Shown piece after piece: positions 7,107 through 14,269 of a DNA stretch of 23,654 nucleotides; position 1 is the first letter of the stretch; each line of letters starts with the position of its first letter. Below the pieces are notes generated by a model that saw nothing but the letters and a program-made list of their open reading frames with translations, had not been told where the DNA came from and searched no databases. Origin of the DNA: CAYTTR01 sp964440805 (GTDB taxonomy: Bacteria > Acidobacteriota > Aminicenantia > Aminicenantales > Aminicenantaceae); NCBI GenBank assembly GCA_964440805.1, contig CAYTTR010000038.1, positions 1-23,654 on the forward strand, in the 5' to 3' direction. The position numbers were made by a program, and so were the translations under genes.

Positions 7107-8516
7107 TTAGTTTGATGTTTTCAACGCTTTGATGGAAATGGGTTTTAGGGGAGGCCGGACTGTGAAAAGCCCTATTTCTTGCGCCTCTTTTTGGCAGAGA
7201 ATTTGAAAAAGGTCATAGATGACCGGAGAGCAGGTTCGTCCCTGGCACTTGCCCATAGCGCACCGGGTGGAGATTTTAAGACTGTTCGGATTATCACATC
7301 CCATATTTATTGCCTCTTTAATCTGTTTCAGACTCACGCTTTCGCAGCGGCAGACAATGGTTTCATCGGGAATTTCCAGGATTGATTCAGGCTGAACTTG
7401 ATAAAGAGAATTGAAGTATTTTGTAAAACTCAGGTGATGTTTTCTTTCCTTCTGGAGCTTTTTGAGTATCCGGGATGTTCGTTTTCCATCTTCTTTTCCC
7501 ATTTTTTCCAGGATATTATAAGCAGCAATCTTCCCTTCATTCAAAGACTTATGTGCTCCGCCGATACCGGTTATTTCCCCGGCTGCTAAGATGTTTTCCA
7601 CACTGGTTTCCATCCTATCATTGACTTTGACTATCCAGCCTCCTCTTTCTCCGAGATACTCAAGCTCACAGCCTGCCAGTTGAGGGGCTTCGATATTGGG
7701 TATAAATCCATATCCCACCGCTAAAGCATCGACAGGGTAATTTTTCTCTGTTCCCCTGATAAATTTTCCTTTTTTGTCCACTTTTCCCACTATTACTTCT
7801 TCCAGTCTGTTTTCTCCTCTGGCTTCAATTATCTTTCTACTGTATTTGACAGGAACACCGGAACAGTAGATACGGGAGAGGTATTTAGCTCCTTCCTGGA
7901 ATTTGGGGAATTGATGGATAATTTGAGTGATAAACTTGAATTTATTGGAAAACGGGGTTTGTTCCATCACTCCAAGGAGTTGTCCTCCGTTTTTTAGATA
8001 TTCGTAAGCAGAGGCAAAGAGAAAAAGCCCGGAACCGGCGATAAGCATCTTCTTTGAAGGAAGGATGCCTGAACTTTTCATCATGACCTGAAGCAGCCCG
8101 GCTGAATAAACTCCGGGAAGAGTCCATCCTTTAAAAGGGAAAAACCTCTCTCGTGCCCCCGGGGCAAAAAGGAGAACATCATATTTAAGAGAGAAAGATT
8201 TTTCCCGTTTCCATTCAACCAAGATTTCATTGTTATCATAAACACCCATTAAAATGGTTTTATTCATTAGGCTGATTTTTTTCTGTTTGACTTTATCAAT
8301 AAAACCGAAACCTATTCTTTTTATTTTATCCGGTTTGTAGGAAGGATATTCTCCGAGAGCTTCCGGAATTTTTCTTAATAGTTGACCACCGGTGTGGATA
8401 TTTTCATCCAGTAAGAGAATACTCAAGTCATAATCTGCCAGGATGTCGGCGGCGACAATACCGGAAAACCCGCTGCCCACGATAATGATGTTGTATTTAT
8501 GGTTATTTTTAAACAT
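7107..8516 (-). CDS. FAD/[2Fe-2S] oxidoreductase, alpha subunit of HcnB / D-hydroxyproline dehydrogenase type
   Basis: A 469-residue flavoprotein. The N-terminal Rossmann motif VGSGFSG (13-19) binds FAD. The segment LFAPGARERFFPFKGWTLPGVYSAGLLQ is typical of the HcnB/OoxA/proline-dehydrogenase alpha family, and a second dinucleotide site begins at KKMLIAGSGL. The last 90 residues are a BFD-like iron-sulfur domain with cysteines in VCRCES and in TRCAMGKCQGRTC. Such subunits work with a small [2Fe-2S] protein and a DAO-like flavoprotein to oxidise an amino or imino acid and pass electrons to a quinone or other acceptor. The gene overlaps the gamma gene (8509-8790) by 8 bp, and the beta partner is divergent at 9186. 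The substrate cannot be read from sequence; proline-like compounds, opines, glycine or sarcosine are all possible. Confidence 0.85.
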   Translation of the reverse strand: MFKNNHKYNIIIVGSGFSGIVAADILADYDLSILLLDENIHTGGQLLRKIPEALGEYPSYKPDKIKRIGFGFIDKVKQKKISLMNKTILMGVYDNNEILVEWKREKSFSLKYDVLLFAPGARERFFPFKGWTLPGVYSAGLLQVMMKSSGILPSKKMLIAGSGLFLFASAYEYLKNGGQLLGVMEQTPFSNKFKFITQIIHQFPKFQEGAKYLSRIYCSGVPVKYSRKIIEARGENRLEEVIVGKVDKKGKFIRGTEKNYPVDALAVGYGFIPNIEAPQLAGCELEYLGERGGWIVKVNDRMETSVENILAAGEITGIGGAHKSLNEGKIAAYNILEKMGKEDGKRTSRILKKLQKERKHHLSFTKYFNSLYQVQPESILEIPDETIVCRCESVSLKQIKEAINMGCDNPNSLKISTRCAMGKCQGRTCSPVIYDLFQILCQKEAQEIGLFTVRPPLKPISIKALKTSN

Positions 8517-8790
8517 TTAGCTCAATTTCCATTCCATCTTGAACTTCGGTCATGCATGACCTGAGGTTGGGAACACCGTTTATGGTTACTGTACATTCAA
8601 AACAAACTCCCATTCCGCATAAAGCGCCCCTCGGTTCTTGATTGACCGGGTTTTTCTGAAGGGTTTTATACCCGGCGGCAATTAAGGCGGCTAAAACAGT
8701 TTCTCCCACGTAAGCGTCGATTTGTTTTCCGTTGACGGTTAATTTGACTCTTTTTTTTCTTTTGATTGAAGCTATTCTTAAGTCTTCCAT
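8509..8790 (-). CDS. Small (2Fe-2S)-binding subunit, HcnA / hydroxyproline dehydrogenase gamma type
   Basis: A 93-residue ferredoxin-like protein of the Fer2_4 type. The cluster cysteines are C58, C63, C66 and C79 in GALCGMGVCFECTVTINGVP and LRSC, with the usual C-x4-C-x2-C-x12-C spacing. The N-terminal half carries the beta-grasp segment LTVNGKQIDAYVGETVLAALIAAG. Proteins of this size form the electron-transfer subunit of HcnABC, opine oxidase and D-hydroxyproline dehydrogenase complexes. It is the first gene of a two-gene minus-strand operon, its stop lying inside the start of the alpha gene. The ribosome site is weak. Confidence 0.88.
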   Translation of the reverse strand: MEDLRIASIKRKKRVKLTVNGKQIDAYVGETVLAALIAAGYKTLQKNPVNQEPRGALCGMGVCFECTVTINGVPNLRSCMTEVQDGMEIELNV

Positions 8791-8882
8791 TATGATGAGT
8801 CCATAGGAAAAAATAATTAGACTATAAACTATCTATTTAGATAAAAGTTGTCAATAAACTTAGATTGAAAATATTCAATCTT

Positions 8883-9094
8883 GTCTTTTCGGTCTGTTCA
8901 GTCTATTAAGTTTGTTTGGTTTGTTTAGTTTATCTGGTTAATCTGGTTTGTCTGATATAAATGGATGAAAAAGAGGAGGCAGGGAATAAAATTTAGACTA
9001 AATAAACAAGATAAACGAGATAAACAATATAGACGAGCAAGACGAGTAAAAAGCATCTGGAGGAATGAATATGGGCATTTTCATTTGCCGCTGG
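8883..9094. repeat. 9-bp repeat element, locus 4: eight left units, six right units, tail
   Basis: Left arm 8883-8954 is eight uninterrupted 9-mers: GTCTTTTCG, GTCTGTTCA, GTCTATTAA, GTTTGTTTG, GTTTGTTTA, GTTTATCTG, GTTAATCTG, GTTTGTCTG. After a 40-bp centre the right arm 8995-9048 has six units of the reverse sense: AGACTAAAT, AAACAAGAT, AAACGAGAT, AAACAATAT, AGACGAGCA, AGACGAGTA. The tail has CATTTTCAT at 9076-9084 and GCTGG at 9090-9094. The arms are complementary only in consensus, so any hairpin would be imperfect. Confidence 0.8.
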
Positions 9095-9125
9095 AACCAA
9101 GGCCTCTATGAGTAATTAGATTGAA

Positions 9126-9154
9126 TTGACTTTGAATAGCGGCTGTGTTAATAA
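9126..9154 (+). promoter_or_regulatory. Possible promoter of the beta-subunit gene
   Basis: TTGACT (9126-9131) is followed after 17 bp by TAATAA (9149-9154), about 31 bp before the ATG at 9186. The -35 box is one base from consensus but the -10 box is poor, so this is tentative. Confidence 0.3.
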
Positions 9155-9185
9155 ATTGCCCTGTAATGAATTCCAATAAAGAAAC

Positions 9186-10307
9186 ATGAGAAACTACGAT
9201 ATTGCCGTCATCGGTGCCGGTATTATCGGTATGGCTGCCGCCTACTACTTAAGTGAATCAGGGGTTAGGCTGGCGGTTGTAGAAAAAGATTACATCGGTT
9301 CAGGTTCGACCCTGCGCTGTATTGGAGGAATCCGCCAGCAGTTTTCCACTCCGGCTTCCATCCGGTTAATGAAAGAGAGTATTTCTCTCTTTTCCAGAAT
9401 GGAAGAAGAATTCGGTTTTTCGGTTGAGTTTTATCAAGGTGGTTATTTATTGCTGGCGCATGACGAACAGCTTATTGATGTCTTTAAATCAAACATCCGG
9501 ATTCAAAAGCAGGAAGGGGTCAATGTTTCTCTTCTTGATCCGAAAAAAGCCCAGGAAGTTGTTCCCTCACTTAATACCGAAGAACTGCTGGCTGCAGCTT
9601 ACTGTCCTGACGACGGCCAGGCTTATCCTTTTATGGTATTGAAAGGATACAAAAACAAACTGGATGAGAAAAAACAAGATTTTTATCTTAACAATCCGGT
9701 GGTGAAAATCGATATTAAAAATAACTTCATCCTAACTCTTGCCGATATGACAACCATAGAAGCCGGAAAAGTCCTTCTCAGTGCCGGACCGTGGACAGGA
9801 GAACTGAGCCGAATGGTGGGTCTCGAACTTCCTCTTTTTCCGGAAAGACATGAAGCCTTAGCTACCGAGAGGATGACGAAAATTATTGAACCGATGCTGG
9901 TTGATTATCGAAAAGACGGATGTTATTTTCATCAACAAATAAGCGGGCATATTGTCGGCTGTTATACTCCCTATCCCAATATCCCGGGGATTCGAAAAGA
10001 CAGTTCCCTCGAATTCTTGCTGGAGATGGGAAAAAGAATTATCCGTATTGTTCCGGAATTAGAAAAAGCAGCTTTCCTCAGGCAGTGGGCAGGCTGTTAC
10101 ACCATGACCCCGGATGGAAGCCCTATTGTTGATGAAAGCTCAATTGAAAATTTATACATTGCTTCAGGAATGAGCGGTCACGGTTTTATGTTCGGACCGG
10201 GTATCGGCAAGCACTTAGCCCATTTTATGCTCGAGGAAGAATGGGATACAGATTTTACTGAATTCTCCATCAGCCGGTCCTTCGATAGAAAAGAAAGTCT
10301 CAAGTAA
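9186..10307 (+). CDS. DAO-family FAD oxidoreductase, beta subunit of HcnC / D-hydroxyproline dehydrogenase type
   Basis: A 373-residue flavoprotein of the D-amino-acid/glycine oxidase (DAO) family. The FAD motif is VIGAGIIGMAAAYYLSESG (8-26) with the acidic end of the second strand at VVEKD. The segment STLRCIGGIRQQFSTPASIRLMKES and the C-terminal WAGCYTMTPDGSPIVDES and ASGMSGHGFMFGPGIGKHLA are the usual FAD/substrate motifs of sarcosine-oxidase-like and HcnC/proline-dehydrogenase beta subunits. In this complex type the subunit carries the substrate site. Its partners are the divergent gamma and alpha genes at 8790-7107. The ATG follows a weak purine stretch (AAAGAAAC). Confidence 0.85.
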   Translation: MRNYDIAVIGAGIIGMAAAYYLSESGVRLAVVEKDYIGSGSTLRCIGGIRQQFSTPASIRLMKESISLFSRMEEEFGFSVEFYQGGYLLLAHDEQLIDVFKSNIRIQKQEGVNVSLLDPKKAQEVVPSLNTEELLAAAYCPDDGQAYPFMVLKGYKNKLDEKKQDFYLNNPVVKIDIKNNFILTLADMTTIEAGKVLLSAGPWTGELSRMVGLELPLFPERHEALATERMTKIIEPMLVDYRKDGCYFHQQISGHIVGCYTPYPNIPGIRKDSSLEFLLEMGKRIIRIVPELEKAAFLRQWAGCYTMTPDGSPIVDESSIENLYIASGMSGHGFMFGPGIGKHLAHFMLEEEWDTDFTEFSISRSFDRKESLK

Positions 10308-10363
10308 AATAATAATATAAAAGGAGAATTCAGCAGAGGAACTTCTTTTAAAAGGGGAGAAAT

Positions 10364-10807
10364 ATGAGTACAACGGTTAAGGTAATCATTATTTTTTTGG
10401 TCTTGAACCTCGTTGCCGGGGCCGGCTATTTCACCTATAAGGCTGTCGTTAAGGGAAAGTCGGCTGAACCTCAGGAAAGTTATGAATGGATTGAGATCGA
10501 TGAATTTTATACTCCCAGAAATTTCATTGAAGAATTCATAAAAAAAGATTCAGCTGAAAGAGGGCTTTTTCCTGTGTACATAAAAAATTATGATAAAAAC
10601 GTTAAAATGCTCAAGAAATTCCGTGGCAGTAAATTGGCCGGACCAGGTCAGGCTCAGCTTAATATGATGTATCCGGGGCTTGAGGATTGGATGCTGGTGG
10701 AGATTAAATATAAAAGAAATGAAAGAGAAGCAGTAAGGGCTGTTCTTTATATTCTGCTCAAAGGAGAATGGAGAGTGGCTGACAGCGGCTCACTCTATGA
10801 AAAATAG
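10364..10807 (+). CDS. Membrane-anchored protein of unknown function
   Basis: I do not recognise this 147-residue protein. It has one N-terminal transmembrane helix (about 5-27, VKVIIIFLVLNLVAGAGYFTYKAVV) without an evident cleavage site, then a soluble, charged domain of about 115 residues probably facing the periplasm. The domain ends in strands that read like a small alpha/beta fold (MLVEIKYKRNEREAVRAVLYILLKGEWRVADSG), loosely like SnoaL/NTF2-type domains, but this is only an impression. A good ribosome site (AAAAGGGGAG) precedes the ATG. It stands 56 bp after the dehydrogenase beta gene and 5 bp before the phosphofructokinase gene, so it is likely co-transcribed with one or both. Confidence 0.65.
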   Translation: MSTTVKVIIIFLVLNLVAGAGYFTYKAVVKGKSAEPQESYEWIEIDEFYTPRNFIEEFIKKDSAERGLFPVYIKNYDKNVKMLKKFRGSKLAGPGQAQLNMMYPGLEDWMLVEIKYKRNEREAVRAVLYILLKGEWRVADSGSLYEK

Positions 10808-10812
10808 AAATT

Positions 10813-11802
10813 GTGAAAAAAGAGGATCGATGTAAGACATTGAGAGAAATTAAGCGAATCGGAGTTCTTACCCGGGATTGTGCCGGAATAAATGCAGCCC
10901 TGAGGGCTGTTGTCCGGACTGCCGACAGTTATTCTATCGAAGTTATGGGAGTGAGCCGACAGTATGAAGGATTGATAGAGGGGGAGTTCCTTCCTCTTAC
11001 CAGGAAGTCTGTCTCAGGTATTATTAACCAGGGCGGGACAATACTCAGGACTTCCCGCTCAAATCGTTTCTTAACCGAATACGGTCAAAAGCAAGCTGTT
11101 CTTAACATTCGTCAGCATCAATTGGATGGACTGGTAATTATAGGAGGAAACGGTTCACTGGCCGGGGCTTACATTTTAGAAGAAAAATTCGGAGTGCCTG
11201 CAATAGGAGTTCCGGCAACTATTGATAATGATGTAAATGGAGTCGAAATGAGTATCGGAGCCGATACTGCGGTTAATGTGGCTCTGGATGCTATTGACAA
11301 AATAAGAGACACTGCCTTTAGCCTGGAGAGGATATTCGTAGTGGAAGTAATGGGGAGAAACTGCGGTTACATAGCTTCCCAGGTAGCTTTGGCCGGAGGC
11401 TGTGAAGACCTTCTTATTCCGGAGAGAAAAAGTGATTTGGATGAAATCTGCCGGCGGATACAGGAGGGAAACAAGAGAGGCAAGATGAGCTGGATTATTA
11501 TAGTGGCTGAGGGGAAAGCCAGAGCAGGAGAAGTGGCCGAGGATATCCACAGAAAAACCGGTCTTGAAACAAGGGAAGCAGTTCTCGGTCATATCCAGAG
11601 AGGAGGCCGGCCCACTGCTCTTGACCGGATTATAGCTGCCCGAATGGGAAGTCATGCAGTTGAGCTTTTGGCTCAAGGCCGCTCCGGAATTTGCGTTACT
11701 TTTAACTGCGGTATTCTAAACTCTATTCCCTTGGCTTCTGCCATTCAGCCCAAACATTTTGATTTTGATTCAGATTATGCCTTAATTAAGATGCTTACTT
11801 GA
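10813..11802 (+). CDS. pfkA: 6-phosphofructokinase family protein with altered ATP and Mg sites
   Basis: A 329-residue member of the PfkA family, which phosphorylates fructose 6-phosphate using ATP or PPi. Conserved parts include PATIDNDVNG (catalytic Asp at D138), FVVEVMGRNCGYIA (substrate binding) and LGHIQRGGRPTALDR. Two key sites differ. The ATP loop LTSGGDAPGMNAAIR of typical enzymes is LTRDCAGINAALR here (19-31), two residues shorter and without the GG pair. The Mg-binding GGDGS is GGNGS (Asp to Asn at 113). The residue before TIDND is Ala, where ATP enzymes usually have Gly and PPi enzymes Lys. It may use another donor, be regulatory, or be inactive. The annotated start is GTG at 10813, with TTG at 10840 as an alternative; neither has a strong ribosome site. 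Confidence 0.88.
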   Translation: MKKEDRCKTLREIKRIGVLTRDCAGINAALRAVVRTADSYSIEVMGVSRQYEGLIEGEFLPLTRKSVSGIINQGGTILRTSRSNRFLTEYGQKQAVLNIRQHQLDGLVIIGGNGSLAGAYILEEKFGVPAIGVPATIDNDVNGVEMSIGADTAVNVALDAIDKIRDTAFSLERIFVVEVMGRNCGYIASQVALAGGCEDLLIPERKSDLDEICRRIQEGNKRGKMSWIIIVAEGKARAGEVAEDIHRKTGLETREAVLGHIQRGGRPTALDRIIAARMGSHAVELLAQGRSGICVTFNCGILNSIPLASAIQPKHFDFDSDYALIKMLT

Positions 11803-11817
11803 GAGGAGGATTTCAGG

Positions 11818-12330
11818 TTGTTTAACGGGCCTGTTCCCGAAGAAGAAGAGAAAAAAGTTTTCAAGGTACTGGAAAAACTGGGAATCTCTTTTAAGATTCA
11901 CCGTCATCCTCCTGTTTTTACTGTAGAGGAGGCGGCCAGGCATTGGAGTGGTTTGGAAGGAGCACACTGCAAGAACCTATTTCTTCGTAACAAGAAAGGA
12001 AATCGTCATTATCTGGTAATTCTTGAATGTTCCAAAAAGATTGACCTGCAAAAATTCTGCCGGAAACTGGGAGAGGATAGATTCAGTTTTGCTTCTGCCG
12101 GAAGACTGCAGAAGTATCTGGGATTGGAACCGGGAGCTGTTTCTCCTTTTGGATTGATTAACGAAAAAGCCCGGGAAGTCAGGGTGATAATTGATGAGGA
12201 TTTAAAGGCTTACTCTTTTGTAAATTTCCATCCTAATGATAACACTGCCACAGTGACCTTATCGTTTAAAGATTTTCAGAAATTTTTAGATAGGACCGGC
12301 AACCCAGTTTATTACTATAAATTATCTTAA
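11818..12330 (+). CDS. YbaK/ProXp-ala-type aminoacyl-tRNA editing protein
   Basis: A 170-residue free-standing editing domain of the YbaK/PrdX/ProXp-ala superfamily, which hydrolyses mischarged Ala-tRNA(Pro) or related species. Diagnostic segments are FKIHRHPPVFTVEEA, HCKNLFLRNKKGNRHYLVIL with the conserved lysine, ASAGRLQKYLGLEPGAVSPFGLIN, and FVNFHPNDNTATVTLSFKDFQKFL. The last is typical of the ProXp-ala/PrdX branch. Translation starts at TTG (11818), which has an excellent AGGAGG site (11804-11809) 8 nt before it; no ATG fits. It begins 15 bp after the phosphofructokinase stop, so the two are probably co-transcribed, without an obvious functional link. Confidence 0.87.
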   Translation: MFNGPVPEEEEKKVFKVLEKLGISFKIHRHPPVFTVEEAARHWSGLEGAHCKNLFLRNKKGNRHYLVILECSKKIDLQKFCRKLGEDRFSFASAGRLQKYLGLEPGAVSPFGLINEKAREVRVIIDEDLKAYSFVNFHPNDNTATVTLSFKDFQKFLDRTGNPVYYYKLS

Positions 12331-12340
12331 AAATAAAAAA

Positions 12341-12376
12341 ATCTATTTCTCTAACTGGCTTGATTTTCTTGATTTA
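12341..12376. repeat. Possible degenerate 9-bp array
   Basis: Four 9-mers in register (ATCTATTTC, TCTAACTGG, CTTGATTTT, CTTGATTTA) lie between the editing-protein gene and the E1-like gene. They match the left-arm consensus only loosely, and may be a decayed array or ordinary AT-rich spacer. Confidence 0.3.
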
Positions 12377-12415
12377 TAAATAACTATAGGTAAAAATAGC
12401 TTTAAGAGTAACGGA

Positions 12416-13429
12416 ATGGGACAGAGATATCAGAAGCAGGTAATTTTAGAACAGATTGGGCAAAAGGGGCAAAAAAAATTATCCCAATCCTCGGTCTTGG
12501 TTGCCGGATGCGGCGGACTGGGTTGTATTATAGCTGATTTTCTGGTTAGAGCCGGTGTGGGGAAAATTACCCTGGTTGACAGGGATGTAGTCGAGCTTGA
12601 TAATCTTCACCGGCAGATTCTTTTCGATGAGGATGATGCCGAAAAAGCAATCCCAAAGGCTCTGGCCGCCTCAGAGAAACTGAAGAAAGCCAACAGCGGA
12701 GTTGATATAGAAGCTGAGGTAGCTGATATTTCTCCGGCAAATGTAGAAAAAATCATACGGAATGCAGACCTTGTTCTTGACGGAACAGACAATTTCGAAA
12801 CCCGTTTTCTTCTCAATGATGCCTGTTTGAAAAAGGGGATTCCCTGGGTTTACGGCGGAGTAGTAGCAACCCGGGGTATGTGTTTGGCGGTAATTCCAGG
12901 GAAAACTCCCTGCCTTCGCTGTTTTCTTTCCGAACCGCCGCCTCCCGGTGAAGTCCCTACCTGTGAAACAGTGGGAGTATTGGGTCCGGCAGTGGCAGTA
13001 ATTGCTTCTCTTGAAGTTTCCGAAGCCATGAAGATACTTATGGGGAAGAAAGATGAGTTGCTGGAAGGAATGGTTAATTTTGATATCTGGACAGGAGACT
13101 GGGCGCTTTTTCAGATAAAAAAAAATACTGAGTGTCCGGCCTGCAGTCAAGGGGATTACCAGTATCTACGGAAAGGGATAGCAAGAACCACTGTAATTTG
13201 CGGTGAAAATGCAGTCCAAGTAACTCCTCTGAAGAAAGTTAAGGTCTCTTTTCCGGAATTGACCGAACGTTTAGCCGCGGCAGGCAAAGTCCATCAAACC
13301 AAGCATGTAGTGCGTTTTGAAGTGCCGCCTTTTGAGTTTTTAATTTTTTCCGACGGAAGAACCATTATTAAAGGCACTTCCGATGAAGCTGAAGCAAGAA
13401 AAGCTTTTTCCAGGTATCTGGGGTTTTGA
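12416..13429 (+). CDS. thiF: ThiF/MoeB-type E1-like adenylyltransferase
   Basis: A 337-residue E1-like enzyme that adenylates the C-terminus of a ubiquitin-fold sulfur carrier (ThiS or MoaD). The nucleotide loop is GCGGLG (31-36), followed by the acidic VDRDVVELDNLHRQILF with the conserved Arg. ADLVLDGTDNFETRFLLND is the ATP/carrier contact. The structural zinc pairs are TPCLRC and CPAC, and the catalytic-type cysteine is in TCETVGVLGPAVAV. The last 85 residues (from YLRKGIAR) with CGENAVQVTP and IFSDGRTIIKGTSD match the C-terminal extension of Bacillus-type ThiF proteins, so the length is normal. MoeB cannot be excluded; a MobB-like gene follows 133 bp later, which favours a molybdopterin link, but no ThiS or MoaD gene is in the window. 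Confidence 0.88.
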   Translation: MGQRYQKQVILEQIGQKGQKKLSQSSVLVAGCGGLGCIIADFLVRAGVGKITLVDRDVVELDNLHRQILFDEDDAEKAIPKALAASEKLKKANSGVDIEAEVADISPANVEKIIRNADLVLDGTDNFETRFLLNDACLKKGIPWVYGGVVATRGMCLAVIPGKTPCLRCFLSEPPPPGEVPTCETVGVLGPAVAVIASLEVSEAMKILMGKKDELLEGMVNFDIWTGDWALFQIKKNTECPACSQGDYQYLRKGIARTTVICGENAVQVTPLKKVKVSFPELTERLAAAGKVHQTKHVVRFEVPPFEFLIFSDGRTIIKGTSDEAEARKAFSRYLGF

Positions 13430-13459
13430 GCATTGCTTGAGAAGAGAAAGAATAATTTT

Positions 13460-13535
13460 CTGCCCATAGGGACGGATAGTCATGCCAAAGGCAAAGTCCC
13501 GCAACTCAGCCTGTGCCTTTGACTCTCATCGGCAG
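13460..13535 (+). ncRNA. Candidate structured leader RNA upstream of mobB-like
   Basis: Three nested or crossed complementary segments lie in the 133-bp gap before the MobB-like gene. The closing stem pairs CTGCC (13460-13464) with GGCAG (13531-13535). The central stem pairs CAAAGGCA (13486-13493) with TGCCTTTG (13514-13521), a perfect 8 bp. GGGAC (13469-13473) can pair with GTCCC (13496-13500) in the loop of the central stem, making a pseudoknot. The start codon lies 28 nt after the structure. I could not match it to a known riboswitch class, including the Moco and c-di-GMP types as I remember them. Confidence 0.4.
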
Positions 13536-13562
13536 AATTGAATTTAGACAGGAAAGAGAAAA

Positions 13563-14252
13563 ATGAAAATAATCGGTATTGTCGGTCATTCTGATTCAGG
13601 GAAAACTGCTTTGATTGAAAAACTTTTGATTGAGCTGAACCGGAGAAACCTTTCTGTTGCTGTAATTAAATCATGCTCCAGGGGATTTTCTCTGGATTGG
13701 AAGGGAAAGGATTCCTGGAAATTCAAGGAAGCAGGAGCAAAAGGAATAGCCTTGATTTCTCTTTCAGAGCTAACTGTTTTTCGAAGTAGAGAAGGATATC
13801 CCCGGGCGGTTATTTTGGCTGAGAGATTTTTCAATGACATGGATATTGTTATAGTAGAAGGAGGCAGGGGAGAACCGGGTTATAAAAAAATTGAACTTCT
13901 CAGGCAGGGAATCTCAAAAAGATTGGAGTGTTCTCCATCAGAGATAGCAGCTGTTGTTTCAGATTTACCTGCAGCCATTGACCGGCCGGTCTTTTCTCCG
14001 GAAGCAATTACGGAAATAGCTGATTTTCTGGAGAAGTATCCCCAACATGAAAAGCCGAGGACTGTTCTTGAAATCGACGGCCGCCGCATCCCCATCAAGC
14101 AATTTGTTCAGGATTTCATGGCTGAAACTGTTTTGGCAATGGTGCAAACTCTAAAAAAAATCCCTCCGGAAGCATCCACTATCCACCTGGAAATAAGAAG
14201 GGGGGACGTTCCCCAAAGGGACACCCCTTCCCCTGATGCAAAGAAAAATTAA
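13563..14252 (+). CDS. mobB: MobB-like P-loop GTPase with C-terminal extension
   Basis: A 229-residue protein of the MobB family, which binds GTP and assists attachment of GMP to molybdopterin. The P-loop is GHSDSGKT (8-15). The next family motif, usually KHxHH...D..GKDS, reads IKSCSRGFSLDWKGKDSWKFKEAGA, so the histidines are replaced by Ser/Cys while GKDS and AGA remain. MDIVIVEGGRGEPGYKKIE matches the family's EG-(F/Y)-K-IE segment. A C-terminal domain (about 163-211, VLEIDGRRIPIKQFVQDFMAETVLAMVQTLK) follows, of a type I have seen in some MobB proteins. The last 18 codons are encoded by a dispersed palindromic repeat (14198 onward), so the native C-terminus probably ended near EIRR. It could serve another pathway. 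Confidence 0.8.
   Translation: MKIIGIVGHSDSGKTALIEKLLIELNRRNLSVAVIKSCSRGFSLDWKGKDSWKFKEAGAKGIALISLSELTVFRSREGYPRAVILAERFFNDMDIVIVEGGRGEPGYKKIELLRQGISKRLECSPSEIAAVVSDLPAAIDRPVFSPEAITEIADFLEKYPQHEKPRTVLEIDGRRIPIKQFVQDFMAETVLAMVQTLKKIPPEASTIHLEIRRGDVPQRDTPSPDAKKN
14198..14252. repeat. GGGGACGTTCCCC palindromic repeat, copy 1
   Basis: A run of six G starts GGGGGGACGTTCCCC, followed by AAAGGGACACCCCTT; AAGGGG and CCCCTT can form an outer stem around an inner GGGGA/TCCCC-type hairpin. The sequence through about 14258 is nearly identical to 18232-18290, including the following GATGCAAA. It forms the end of the MobB-like coding region. The style is that of REP elements moved by REP-associated transposases; none is in the window. 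Confidence 0.75.
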
Positions 14253-14269
14253 AATTCCTAAGAAAAATC

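Larger units (their letters stand above)
8791..9185. promoter_or_regulatory. Divergent intergenic region of the dehydrogenase genes
   Basis: This 395-bp gap separates the gamma gene (minus) from the beta gene (plus) and must hold both promoters. On the minus strand an exact TTGACA lies at 8854-8849, but no well-spaced -10 box is evident. The centre (8883-9048) is occupied by two opposed 9-mer arrays, followed by the repeat tail near 9076-9094. No open reading frame of note is present. Confidence 0.5.

Noticed and set aside
9049..9125. Possible small gene in the repeat tail before the beta subunit
   Set aside because: The ATGs there open only very short frames, and the sequence is shared with noncoding tails at 2841 and 7067.
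13460..13535. Assignment of the leader to a named riboswitch class (SAM-I, c-di-GMP-I, Moco, ZTP)
   Set aside because: Only fragments such as GGGAC and CCCGCAAC recall SAM-I; the conserved cores of these classes are not present.
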